Part shown: positions 47,085 to 55,229 of the stretch, piece after piece | Layout of the letters: every line of letters starts with the position of its first letter | Position numbering within the stretch: position 1 is the stretch's first letter | DNA from: an uncultured Clostridia bacterium | Lineage (GTDB): Bacteria > Bacillota > Clostridia > Christensenellales > QALW01 | Assembly: GCA_934434555.1 (NCBI GenBank) | Contig: CAKRZX010000013.1 | Span: 1-64,000 of the forward strand | DNA length: 64,000 nucleotides | Direction of reading: 5' to 3' | Notes under the pieces: model-generated | Database searches by the model: none | Told to the model about the DNA's origin: nothing | What the model saw: the letters and a program-made list of their open reading frames with translations, nothing else | Translations under genes and position numbers: made by a program

Positions 47085-48731
47085 ATGAATAAAAAGATTT
47101 TCAGGCTTAATTTTCTTGTTTCGGTTATAGTGCTTGCAATAACGTTTACTATGGTTTTCGGTGCGCTGTTCTATTATTTTGAGGGACAGATTTTCTCCGA
47201 ACTCGAAAGCGAAACGGAATACGTTTCCGCGGCGATAAAAAATGAGGGCGCGGACTATATAAAGGGCTTTTCCGATTCTTCAAGGCGGATAACGCTTATT
47301 GACAAAAACGGTGCGGTTATTGCCGACAGTGCTGCCGATGCAGACAGTATGGGCGACCATTCAGACCGGCAGGAAATAGTCGATGCACAAAAATTCGGAA
47401 GCGGCAAAAGCAGCAGGTATTCTGCAACTTTAATGCAAAAGACGCTTTATTATGCCGTAAAACTTGATGACGGAAGTGTTTTGCGCCTTTCAACGGTACA
47501 AAATTCTGTTTTCGCGGTGCTTTCGGGGCTTATCCAGCCCTTTGTGGCGATACTTGCCATAGCACTTATAGTGTCTTTGGTGCTTTCAAAACGGGCATCA
47601 AAAGCGATAATCGACCCGATAAACCGTCTTGATCTGGATAATCCGGAAAAGAACGTTGCCTATGAAGAACTGACGCCGCTTTTAAGAAGAATTCACGAAC
47701 AAAAGGAAACAATATCGCGCCAGATTGAAGAGGCGGGGCGCAGGCAGGCGGAGTTTTCGCTGATAATAGAAAATATGCAGGAAGGTCTGCTTATTACAGA
47801 CAGGCACGCAAATCTTCTTATGCTTAACTCTTCGGCAAAGAAACTGCTGGGCGCGAAAAACGAAAAGAGCGTTTTTGAACTTAACAGAACGAAAGAATTT
47901 ACCGATGCGGTTCTTTCGGCACTTAACGGCGAAAAACGGGAGAATGAAACAGAAATAAAGGGCAGAAATTATCAACTGCTTGTAACGCCCGTAAAGGACG
48001 GGGACGCTGTGGCGGGCGCTGTGGCGCTTATCATTGACGACACCGAACGCATTCAAAGGGAAACGCTCAGGCGGGAGTTTACGTCAAATGTTTCCCACGA
48101 GCTCAAAACGCCCCTTACTTCGATTCTCGGCTTTGCCGAAATCCTGAAAGCGGGAGGAACTCCCGACGACACGGTAAAGGACTTTGCAAATTCGATTTTT
48201 GACGAGGCAAAACGCCTTGTAAGCCTTGTAAGCGATATTATAAAAATATCAGAACTTGACGAAAACGCGGTTAAGTTTGACGATGAAAAAGTTGATTTGT
48301 TTGCCCTGTGCGAGGATGTGCGGGCGCGGCTTGAACCGATTGCAAAAAAGAATAACATAACCCTTACGTTAACGGGTACTCACGCGTTTATTCCGGGTTC
48401 CGCAACGGTTTTAAGCGAGATGATTTACAACCTTGCCGATAACGGCATAAAGTACAATAAGGACGGCGGAAAAGTAAATATAGACGTTGCCGATTCGGGC
48501 GAAAAAGTGCTGCTGACGGTTTCGGATACGGGTATAGGAATTCCAGCATCGGAACAGGCAAGAGTGTTTGAAAGATTCTACCGTGTTGATAAAAGCCGCT
48601 CAAAGGAAGCAGGCGGCACGGGACTGGGGCTTTCCATAGTAAAGCACGGGGCGCAGTTCCACAATGCTCAAATCAGCCTTGAAAGCGCTCCCGGCAGCGG
48701 TACGTCGGTAGAAATAAAATTCAATAAATGA
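47085..48731 (+). CDS. phoR: Phosphate sensor histidine kinase PhoR
   Basis: 548 residues. Two membrane helices (about 10-32 and 145-167) flank an extracellular sensor. A HAMP-like linker and a PAS domain follow (about 215-310, IIENMQEGLLITDR). The H-box is FTSNVSHELKTPLTSILGFAE (His about 338, flanks shown) and the HATPase_c domain has N, G1 and G2 boxes (NLADNGIKYN, DTGIGIPASE, GGTGLGLSIVKH). It starts directly after the phoB stop. Confidence 0.94.
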   Translation: MNKKIFRLNFLVSVIVLAITFTMVFGALFYYFEGQIFSELESETEYVSAAIKNEGADYIKGFSDSSRRITLIDKNGAVIADSAADADSMGDHSDRQEIVDAQKFGSGKSSRYSATLMQKTLYYAVKLDDGSVLRLSTVQNSVFAVLSGLIQPFVAILAIALIVSLVLSKRASKAIIDPINRLDLDNPEKNVAYEELTPLLRRIHEQKETISRQIEEAGRRQAEFSLIIENMQEGLLITDRHANLLMLNSSAKKLLGAKNEKSVFELNRTKEFTDAVLSALNGEKRENETEIKGRNYQLLVTPVKDGDAVAGAVALIIDDTERIQRETLRREFTSNVSHELKTPLTSILGFAEILKAGGTPDDTVKDFANSIFDEAKRLVSLVSDIIKISELDENAVKFDDEKVDLFALCEDVRARLEPIAKKNNITLTLTGTHAFIPGSATVLSEMIYNLADNGIKYNKDGGKVNIDVADSGEKVLLTVSDTGIGIPASEQARVFERFYRVDKSRSKEAGGTGLGLSIVKHGAQFHNAQISLESAPGSGTSVEIKFNK

Positions 48732-48757
48732 ACCGAGAATTTATCTGCCGCTTTTCC

Positions 48758-48786
48758 TTGACACCGCCTTTTGTAGGGAATATAAT
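48758..48786 (+). promoter_or_regulatory. Promoter of the phosphopantetheinyl transferase gene
   Basis: TTGACA (48758-48763), 17-bp spacer, TATAAT (48781-48786): a full consensus promoter 30 bases before the ATG. Confidence 0.9.
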
Positions 48787-48815
48787 ATCCGTAAAGATAT
48801 TTTTTTAAGGCGATT

Positions 48816-49391
48816 ATGACAAAGGTTTATTTCGGCAAAATCCGCGAGGAAAGCGAAGAAAGAATAAAAAACGAACAGCGCAGGCAGGAAATTGAAAAAT
48901 TTACCTGCCGCGAGGGAAAAATCGAGCGCATTTTTGTGTGGCTCCTGCTTGAATATGCCGTAAAGGATACTTTCGGTGTTGAGTTGGAAAGCCTGAACCC
49001 GCGAAAAAACGAAAACGGAAAATGGGAATGCGACAAAATATATTTTTCCCTTTCGCACAGTCACGGCGGGGCGGCGGTTGCGCTGTCGGACGGGCCTGTC
49101 GGCGTTGATATTGAAAAAATGCCCGTGAAAAATGCGGAAAAGCTTGTCCGAGCCCTTACAAAAAGCGAAAGAATATATTTTGAAAATGCCGAAAACAAAG
49201 ACCTTGCGTTTGCATCGCTTTGGACAAAAAAAGAGTGCATTTACAAAAAGAGCGGCACAGGCGCGTTTTCGCCGGAACACATAAGCGCAAACGGCGAAGA
49301 AACCCAAACGGGAACGGTGAATATAGATAATTCCGCGTTCTGCCTGAGCGTAACGGGCAAAAACGCGGAATATAAGGAAGTCACGGTTTGA
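48816..49391 (+). CDS. Sfp-type 4'-phosphopantetheinyl transferase
   Basis: 191 residues. YFSLSHSHGGAAVALSDGPVGVDIEKM (in parts: the SHS and GVDIEK segments, about 77-100) and FASLWTKKECIYKKSG (about 130-146) are the two conserved blocks that bind Mg and CoA. It transfers phosphopantetheine to carrier proteins of fatty-acid, polyketide or peptide synthesis; no carrier gene is nearby. It overlaps the convergent AraC-type gene by 11 bases. Confidence 0.88.
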   Translation: MTKVYFGKIREESEERIKNEQRRQEIEKFTCREGKIERIFVWLLLEYAVKDTFGVELESLNPRKNENGKWECDKIYFSLSHSHGGAAVALSDGPVGVDIEKMPVKNAEKLVRALTKSERIYFENAENKDLAFASLWTKKECIYKKSGTGAFSPEHISANGEETQTGTVNIDNSAFCLSVTGKNAEYKEVTV

Positions 49392-50208
49392 TTTTTCCGG
49401 GCGGAAATCCGTAAAAGTTCTTGTACGCCCGCGAAAACGGGTGAATTGAAGTATATCCGAGAGTTTCCGCCACTTCCGTAACGGACGAGCCGCTTTTAAG
49501 CATTTCGGATGCCTTTTCCATACGGCAGCGGTGAAAATATGCGTGCAGCGTTTCGCCCATTACATGCGTAAATTCTCTTGAAAGTATGCCGTAACTGTAA
49601 TTAAAGTTGCGCTCTAATTTGGAAAGAGCATCAATTTCGCAGATATGGGTCTGTATATATGCGGCGATGCGGTAAACTGTTGACGCGCCGGTTCCGCCGG
49701 GCAGCTTGGGCAGGTTTTCCGCGCAAAGCAGCCTTGCGGCAGAGAATATAAACTGCGCAATAAAAGTACCTATCATTGCGTTGCAGTAGGCGTTTGCCGC
49801 CCAGCTTTCTTCAATAATGCTCTTTACATATTTTTCGCCTTCGGCAAATAAAAATGCCGAACGGTTCTTTTTAAGACTCTCTATCGCGGCGGATATTTCT
49901 TTGTTTTCGGTTGTAAAGCCGATAAAATAAAAGTGCAGAGGGTCTTTTTTATCGCTTTTTATGCTGTGAATTTCATTAAGTCCGGAAATAAAACATTTGC
50001 CTGCTGAAATTTCGTAATCGGTTCCGTTTTCACTTATGATTCCTTTCCCCGAATAAACAAAAGTGATTTCATCGCATATCTGAATATGCGGCTTTATAAG
50101 AGTATTTTCGTTTCCGGAAAGCTCACCTAATTGGTAAAGTAAAAACTGCCCGCACGGTATCGGCGAGAAAAAGAACGACTTGTCATAATGAAATTTGCTG
50201 TCGGTCAT
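49381..50208 (-). CDS. AraC-family sugar-type regulator
   Basis: 275 residues. The cupin sensor (about 10-150: IQICDEITFVYSGKGIISEN, ISGLNEIHSI) is followed by an AraC DNA-binding domain (about 180-275) with RNFNYSYGILSREFTHVMGETLHAY and SSVTEVAETLGYTSIHPFSRAYKNFYG, ending PPGKIKP. Divergent from the oxidoreductase gene at 50348, which it probably controls in response to a carbohydrate. Confidence 0.9.
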   Translation of the reverse strand: MTDSKFHYDKSFFFSPIPCGQFLLYQLGELSGNENTLIKPHIQICDEITFVYSGKGIISENGTDYEISAGKCFISGLNEIHSIKSDKKDPLHFYFIGFTTENKEISAAIESLKKNRSAFLFAEGEKYVKSIIEESWAANAYCNAMIGTFIAQFIFSAARLLCAENLPKLPGGTGASTVYRIAAYIQTHICEIDALSKLERNFNYSYGILSREFTHVMGETLHAYFHRCRMEKASEMLKSGSSVTEVAETLGYTSIHPFSRAYKNFYGFPPGKIKP

Positions 50209-50347
50209 ATTTTAACAACCCTTTATCAATTTTTTATAACAAAGTATATATTAGCACATAAAATGATAAATTACAAGCGCTTTTTGTTAAAGACATCTGC
50301 CCTTTGAAAGTGATATGATTGTGTTGAAAACAAGGAGGTAATAAAAA

Positions 50348-51397
50348 ATGGAAAAAACAGTAGTTGCGGTTGTCGGATGCGGAAGAATATCGGAAGCGGC
50401 GCATTTTCCGGCATTAAGCAAAATGGAAAACGTGCGCATTAAATATGCCTGTGACCTTATAGCGGAAAGAGCGGAGGATAAAAAGGTGCGTTTTGGGGCA
50501 GAAAACGCAATAGAAGATTATCATATTGCTCTTGATGACCCTGAGGTTGAAGTTGTTTATGTTTTAACACAGAACTTTGCCCACTATACCGTTACGATGG
50601 ACGCGCTTAAAGCGGGCAAACACGTTTTTTGCGAAAAACCGATTACGGTAAATTATGAGCTTGCCAACGAGATGTTTCAGCAGGCAAAAGAAAGCGGAAA
50701 ACTGCTTAATATAGGCGTTTGCAACAGGTACCATAAATCTGTTGTGGAAATTGCGCAAAAGGTTAAAAACGGAGAACTGGGCGATATTTATCACATATAC
50801 TGCTCGTTCCGTTCACATCGCTGCATACCGGGGCTTGGCGGAGAGTTTACAACCAAGGCATCTTCCGGCGGCGGCGTGCTTATTGACTGGGGAATCCATT
50901 TCCTTGATTTGATTCTTTACGTTATCCGCGGAGCAAAAATTAAAACCGTAAGTGCAGATACTTACGCAAAAATGGCACCTACTATTGATGCGTATAAATA
51001 TACCGGTATGTGGGCAGGACCTCCGATTGAAAACGGAACCAACGATGTTGAAGATTATGTTACCGGTTACGTGCGTACGGATAAATGCTCAATTTCCTTT
51101 AACGGTGCATGGGCTGAAAATATCGGCGACGGCGGAATGTTTATTGACTTTTTGGGCGATAAAGCGGGAATAAGGCTTCAATACGGCGGGCAGTATACCG
51201 AGTTTGACAATGACCTTAATGTAACGGAATCGTCAGGCGATATTCCCAATATGTATGAAGCGGAAGATGTTGCTTTTATCAACGCCTGCAAAACGGGTGA
51301 GCATACAAGAAGTTATATTGAAAATATTCTCGAAAGCCAGCGCTTGTTGCAGGCGATCTACGATTCGGCAGAGGCGAAAAAAGAAATCGTTCTGTAA
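50348..51397 (+). CDS. Gfo/Idh/MocA-family oxidoreductase
   Basis: 349 residues. The Rossmann fold starts VAVVGCGRISEAAHFPAL, the catalytic Lys is in CEKPITV (about 95) and the substrate domain has SSGGGVLIDWGIHFLDLILYVIRG (about 175-195). It shares fold and motifs with the enzyme at 19949-21037 but is clearly a different subfamily. AAGGAGG precedes ATG. A single-gene unit opposite an AraC regulator; the substrate is unknown. Confidence 0.9.
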   Translation: MEKTVVAVVGCGRISEAAHFPALSKMENVRIKYACDLIAERAEDKKVRFGAENAIEDYHIALDDPEVEVVYVLTQNFAHYTVTMDALKAGKHVFCEKPITVNYELANEMFQQAKESGKLLNIGVCNRYHKSVVEIAQKVKNGELGDIYHIYCSFRSHRCIPGLGGEFTTKASSGGGVLIDWGIHFLDLILYVIRGAKIKTVSADTYAKMAPTIDAYKYTGMWAGPPIENGTNDVEDYVTGYVRTDKCSISFNGAWAENIGDGGMFIDFLGDKAGIRLQYGGQYTEFDNDLNVTESSGDIPNMYEAEDVAFINACKTGEHTRSYIENILESQRLLQAIYDSAEAKKEIVL

Positions 51398-51570
51398 TTT
51401 TAATATGCCAAAAACCGACCGAACGTTTTGAAATGGGGGTAGCGTTTTGTGGGTTTTAATAAGGCGGAAACTCAAACCTGATTCAGGAGGCTTGCGTTTC
51501 TGCCGGGGGGATTGCGCATGTTGATGGGGCTGCGCTTTCCCTATCTTGCACGTTTTTAGTGTCAAAAGGA

Positions 51571-51600
51571 AAAGACCGCTATGGGGGTAGCGGTCTTTTT
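51571..51600. terminator. Bidirectional terminator
   Basis: AAAGACCGCT (51571-51580) pairs with AGCGGTCTTT (51589-51598), with T on the right and A-rich sequence on the left. It serves the oxidoreductase gene and the converging DeoR-type gene. Confidence 0.85.
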
Positions 51601-52287
51601 CTATTCGGTTATTATTCCGTCAACGTCCTTTTCGGTACAGAGAATATACGGCGAACGTTTGCCGAATTTTTCGCTGTCGCAAAGAAAATATTTCCGCGCT
51701 GACTGGGCAAGTAATGCGCGGCGCATATGAGTTTCGGATTCGCTGTAATCGGAAATAATACCGTCGCAAAAGCCGCTGTCGGAAAAGAAAAATGCGTCAA
51801 AGTAAATACTTTCTATCATTTTTATTGCGTATTCGCCGGTAAAAACTTTTGAAACTTTATCGTATCTGCCGCCAAGGCAATACACGTTTATTCCGTGCAC
51901 GGCAAGTATTGCGCACAGTTCGGCGGCATACGTATAAACGGTAAGCCCCTTTTTTGCCGAAAGATATTGCCCCATGTGCAGACAGGTGGAGGACCCGTCA
52001 ATAAATACGGTTTCATTATCATAAATAAATTCCGCCGCTTTTCTTGCAATGGCGTCCTTTGCTTTGTGATTTTTTTGAAGTCTAAGTTCAATGGGGGTGT
52101 TAATATTGTCTTTTCTTATTTCCGCACCGCCGTAACTGCGCTTTATAAGCCCCATATTTTCAAGTTCGGTCAACTGCCGCCGCACGGTGGATTCACTTGT
52201 AAAGGTCACTTTTGCAAGATATTTTACCGTGGCAAAGCCGTTTTCTTCAATAAGGCGTATGAGCCCGTCAATTTGCTCTTCTTTCAT
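51601..52287 (-). CDS. DeoR-family transcriptional regulator
   Basis: 228 residues. N-terminal DeoR HTH (about 1-52: QIDGLIRLIEENGFATVKYLAK, then SESTVRRQLTELENMGLIKRSYGGA), followed by the sugar-phosphate-sensing DeoRC domain (about 70-228) with FIDGSSTCLHMGQYL and the C-terminal FLCDSEKFG. AGGTG lies 5 bases ahead of ATG 52287, better than a TTG five codons upstream. Divergent from the HAD-G1PDH operon, which it is the natural candidate to control. Confidence 0.9.
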   Translation of the reverse strand: MKEEQIDGLIRLIEENGFATVKYLAKVTFTSESTVRRQLTELENMGLIKRSYGGAEIRKDNINTPIELRLQKNHKAKDAIARKAAEFIYDNETVFIDGSSTCLHMGQYLSAKKGLTVYTYAAELCAILAVHGINVYCLGGRYDKVSKVFTGEYAIKMIESIYFDAFFFSDSGFCDGIISDYSESETHMRRALLAQSARKYFLCDSEKFGKRSPYILCTEKDVDGIITE

Positions 52288-52376
52288 ACTGCACCTGCTC
52301 AATCAATCAAAATTTTGTGCCGATATGCGCGTTTTAAGGCTTGTATATGAAAATAAACCGTGTTTAGCGCCGCATA

Positions 52377-52405
52377 TTGCGTAAACGGTCAAATTCTGCT
52401 ATAAT
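52377..52405 (+). promoter_or_regulatory. Promoter of the HAD-G1PDH-HAD operon
   Basis: TTGCGT (52377-52382), 17-bp spacer, TATAAT (52400-52405), 28 bases before the ATG. Confidence 0.7.
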
Positions 52406-52433
52406 AATACCACAAATCTTTTAAGAGGTCAAT

Positions 52434-53141
52434 ATGATAAAACTTTTTGCTTTTGATTTGGACGGCACGCTTACACAGCATAAAACACCACTTGAAGAAT
52501 CCGCAAGGGAAACACTTGCGGCACTGGGGCAAAACGCGCGCCTTTGTATGGTGGGTGCGGGAATGTGCCGACGGGTTTTTGAACAGATGAATCATTTTCC
52601 CATTGATATTATCGGCAATTACGGAATGCAGGTTGCACGCGTCAGGGACGGCGTTCTTGAAACGGTTGCCGATTATTCCGTTCCCGTTGACAGAGAATCA
52701 ATAGAAAAGCGGGTTACTTTTCTTCGGGAAAAATTCGGCTATTGCGATTTTAAAGGCGAAAACGTTGAATATCACACCTCCGGGTGTATAACCATTCCGC
52801 TTTTGGGCACAGCCGCAGAGCAGAAAGATAAACTTCTTTTTGACCCGACAAGGGAAAAACGGCGCAGAATATACGGTTTTGTAAAGGAATTGTTCCCCGA
52901 TTACACGGTTTTTGTAGGGGGAACGTCGTCGTTTGATATGGCACCCAAACCCTTTAATAAGTACTATGCCCTTGATAAATACTGTGCGGAAAAAGGAATC
53001 AGCCACAGCGAAACCGTCTACGCGGGTGACGATTACGGACCCGGCGGCAACGATGAATCGGTATTCTTATCCGATTTCAATTTTGTGAAAATTGACGATT
53101 ACCGCGACTTTCCCGAAAAAATGAAGGAGTATATAAAATGA
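52434..53141 (+). CDS. HAD-superfamily hydrolase (type IIB-like)
   Basis: 235 residues. Motif I DLDGTL at 8-13 (nucleophile Asp8), motif III Lys in MAPKPFNKYYAL (about 177), motif IV YAGDDYGPGGNDES (about 197-210). The large cap (about 80-160) matches the phosphomannomutase/sucrose-phosphatase type. Likely a sugar- or glycerol-phosphate phosphatase. AAGAGGT precedes ATG; the stop overlaps the next ATG (ATGA). Confidence 0.88.
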   Translation: MIKLFAFDLDGTLTQHKTPLEESARETLAALGQNARLCMVGAGMCRRVFEQMNHFPIDIIGNYGMQVARVRDGVLETVADYSVPVDRESIEKRVTFLREKFGYCDFKGENVEYHTSGCITIPLLGTAAEQKDKLLFDPTREKRRRIYGFVKELFPDYTVFVGGTSSFDMAPKPFNKYYALDKYCAEKGISHSETVYAGDDYGPGGNDESVFLSDFNFVKIDDYRDFPEKMKEYIK

Positions 53142-54313
53142 TTGAACAAGTTTGCACATGCGAAAAGAAAATTCACCGCGCACCGGTGGAAAAGTACGTT
53201 ATTTCACGCAACGCGGCGGAACAAATACCCGATTTGCTTAAAGATTATAACCGCATTTTTGTTGTGGCTGATGAAAATACGTATCGGGTTTTGGGCGAAA
53301 AAGTTGAAAACCTGCTTAAAAAGGCCGGGAAGTTTTCGCATAAACTTATCCTTGACGGTACGGTTCTTCCCGACGAAAGAAACATAGGCAACGTGCTTAT
53401 TCATCTTTATAATCCCAAAGCCGATTCGGATATCTTTTCGTTTTCCCCTAAACCCGACTTCATTTTGGGCGTGGGTTCGGGCGTGGTAAACGATATATGC
53501 CGCCTTGTTTCCTATCGGGTGGGCATTCCTTACGGCATAGCGGGCACGGCGCCGTCAATGGACGGGTACGCCTCGGCGGGCTCGTCCGTTCTGTTTGACA
53601 AAACAAAAGCAACGATAAAATGCACCACGCCCCGGTATATCATTGCCGATTTGAACGTTATGGCACAGGCACCATACGATATGCTGCTTTCGGGAATAGG
53701 GGATATGTTCGGCAAATACACGGGTATTCTTGACTGGGAACTTGCGCGGGACTACAATAATGATTACTTTTGCGAAAAAATCGCTTCCGACGTTATTGCG
53801 GCTACCGAAAAATGCCGCAAAGACGGGTACAACATAGACAAGCGTGACCCGGACTGCGTGGGCGACATTATGGAAGGTTTTATGGTAACGGGACTCGGTA
53901 TGGCTTTTACGGGGAATTCCCGTCCCGCGTCGGGTGCGGAGCATATTATTGCTCACGCGTGGGAACTCGAAAGCGTTGAAAAGGGCGAAAAGCCGCAGCT
54001 TCACGGACTTGAAGTGTGTCAGGCAACGCTGATTGTAATCGATATGTACCGTCTGCTTTATTCCGAAACCGATGATGAACATCTGAAAGCGCTTATAGAA
54101 AAGTATCTTGATTACTTCTCCGGCGTTGAAGAATTCTGTAAAACAATGAATATGCCGCTTGTTACCCGCGACGGCGAAAAAATTCTGCGGGGCATAAAAC
54201 GGGCGCTTACTTTGCGGGACAGATATACGATTCTTTTTTATCTGCGCGACAGAAAAATGTTTGACCGCTACGCCGAATACGCCGCCGAAAAAATGAGGGA
54301 AAGGCTTGTATGA
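53138..54313 (+). CDS. sn-Glycerol-1-phosphate dehydrogenase (AraM/EgsA type)
   Basis: 391 residues. The NAD-binding GVGSGVVNDICRLVSY (about 110), substrate region GTAPSMDGYASAGS (about 133), and metal-ligand segments SGIGDMFGKYTG (about 190) and SGAEHIIAHAWE (about 268) place it in the G1P dehydrogenase branch of iron-containing alcohol dehydrogenases. It interconverts DHAP and sn-glycerol-1-phosphate, the archaeal-type lipid backbone. In bacteria it can feed heptaprenylglyceryl phosphate or arabinose-related metabolism. Flanked by two HAD phosphatases in one coupled operon. Confidence 0.87.
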   Translation: MIEQVCTCEKKIHRAPVEKYVISRNAAEQIPDLLKDYNRIFVVADENTYRVLGEKVENLLKKAGKFSHKLILDGTVLPDERNIGNVLIHLYNPKADSDIFSFSPKPDFILGVGSGVVNDICRLVSYRVGIPYGIAGTAPSMDGYASAGSSVLFDKTKATIKCTTPRYIIADLNVMAQAPYDMLLSGIGDMFGKYTGILDWELARDYNNDYFCEKIASDVIAATEKCRKDGYNIDKRDPDCVGDIMEGFMVTGLGMAFTGNSRPASGAEHIIAHAWELESVEKGEKPQLHGLEVCQATLIVIDMYRLLYSETDDEHLKALIEKYLDYFSGVEEFCKTMNMPLVTRDGEKILRGIKRALTLRDRYTILFYLRDRKMFDRYAEYAAEKMRERLV

Positions 54314-55089
54314 ACAGCGTAAAACTCTTTCTTTTCGATATGGACGGCACTTTGTATTTGGGCAACAGGCTGTTTGACTTTACTCTTCCGCTGCTGAAAA
54401 AAATAAAGGCAGAGGGGAAACGGTATATCTTCATAACAAACAATTCCTCAAAGAGCGTAGAGACGTATGTTGATAAATTTGCACATATGGGCATATATGC
54501 AGAGAAAAGTGATTTTCTGACATCTTCACAGGCAACGGCAATATACTTAAAACAGAATCATCCAAACAGAACGCTTTACGTGTGCGGAACGGAATCGTTA
54601 AAAAAGGAACTTAAAAAAAGCGGGTTTGAGATTACGGACGACACGGAAAAATCCGAATGTATAGTTATGGGCTTTGATACGGAACTTACTTTTAAGAAAC
54701 TTGACGATGTTTCCCGTATGCTTTCAACAAGGGATATACCCTACATTGCAACGAACCCCGACTATGTCTGCCCTACGGAGTACGGCTTTGTTCCCGACTG
54801 CGGCAGTGTGTGCGATATGATTTTCAATGCAACGAAAAAACGCCCGATTGTTATCGGCAAGCCGTCACCGCTGATGATTCGCCTTGCTATGGAAAAAGAG
54901 GGCGCGAAGCCCGACGAAACCGCCGTTATAGGCGATAGGATCTATACCGACATAAAAAGCGGCATAAACGCAGGCACAAAAACCGTGCTTGTTTTAAGCG
55001 GCGAAACTACCCTTGAAGAGGCGGAAAAATCACCCGATAAACCTGATTACATCTTTAAGGACGCGGGCGAAATAATAAAGTATATATAA
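54310..55089 (+). CDS. HAD-superfamily hydrolase (NagD-like, type IIA)
   Basis: 259 residues. DMDGTLYLGN at 10-19, FITNNSSKS (about 40-48), the C2 cap at about 80-180, GKPSPLMIRLAM (about 184) and GDRIYTDIKSGINAG (about 205-219) are the NagD/p-nitrophenylphosphatase pattern. Members dephosphorylate glycerol phosphate, UMP or sugar phosphates. Its coupling to G1P dehydrogenase (ATGA overlap) suggests glycerol-phosphate as substrate; this is inference. Confidence 0.9.
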   Translation: MNSVKLFLFDMDGTLYLGNRLFDFTLPLLKKIKAEGKRYIFITNNSSKSVETYVDKFAHMGIYAEKSDFLTSSQATAIYLKQNHPNRTLYVCGTESLKKELKKSGFEITDDTEKSECIVMGFDTELTFKKLDDVSRMLSTRDIPYIATNPDYVCPTEYGFVPDCGSVCDMIFNATKKRPIVIGKPSPLMIRLAMEKEGAKPDETAVIGDRIYTDIKSGINAGTKTVLVLSGETTLEEAEKSPDKPDYIFKDAGEIIKYI

Positions 55090-55090
55090 A

Positions 55091-55120
55091 AAATTCCCGA
55101 AAACGCTTTCGGGAAATTTC
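55091..55120 (+). terminator. Terminator of the HAD-G1PDH-HAD operon
   Basis: TTCCCGAAA pairs with TTTCGGGAA around ACGC, followed by ATTTCTTTG. Confidence 0.8.
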
Positions 55121-55131
55121 TTTGTGGCTTA

Positions 55132-55150
55132 ACTCTATAATAAGTAGAGT
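55132..55150. promoter_or_regulatory. Palindrome ahead of the HTH-MurK gene
   Basis: ACTCTA-N7-TAGAGT, a perfect 6-bp inverted repeat 30 bases upstream of the promoter. It is a possible operator for the HTH domain of the encoded fusion protein. Confidence 0.4.
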
Positions 55151-55177
55151 AAAAAACAAAAAACTACGGTTTGAGGA

Positions 55178-55206
55178 TTGAAAAAGTATAAAAAATGTAG
55201 TAGAAT
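55178..55206 (+). promoter_or_regulatory. Promoter of the MurNAc recycling operon
   Basis: TTGAAA (55178-55183), 17-bp spacer, TAGAAT (55201-55206), 24 bases before the TTG start. Confidence 0.65.
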
Positions 55207-55229
55207 ACAAAAAGAAAGGGTGAAATTAA

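Noticed and set aside
53555..54082. 175-codon minus-strand frame
   Set aside because: Antisense shadow of the glycerol-1-phosphate dehydrogenase gene, with no ribosome site and no family motif.
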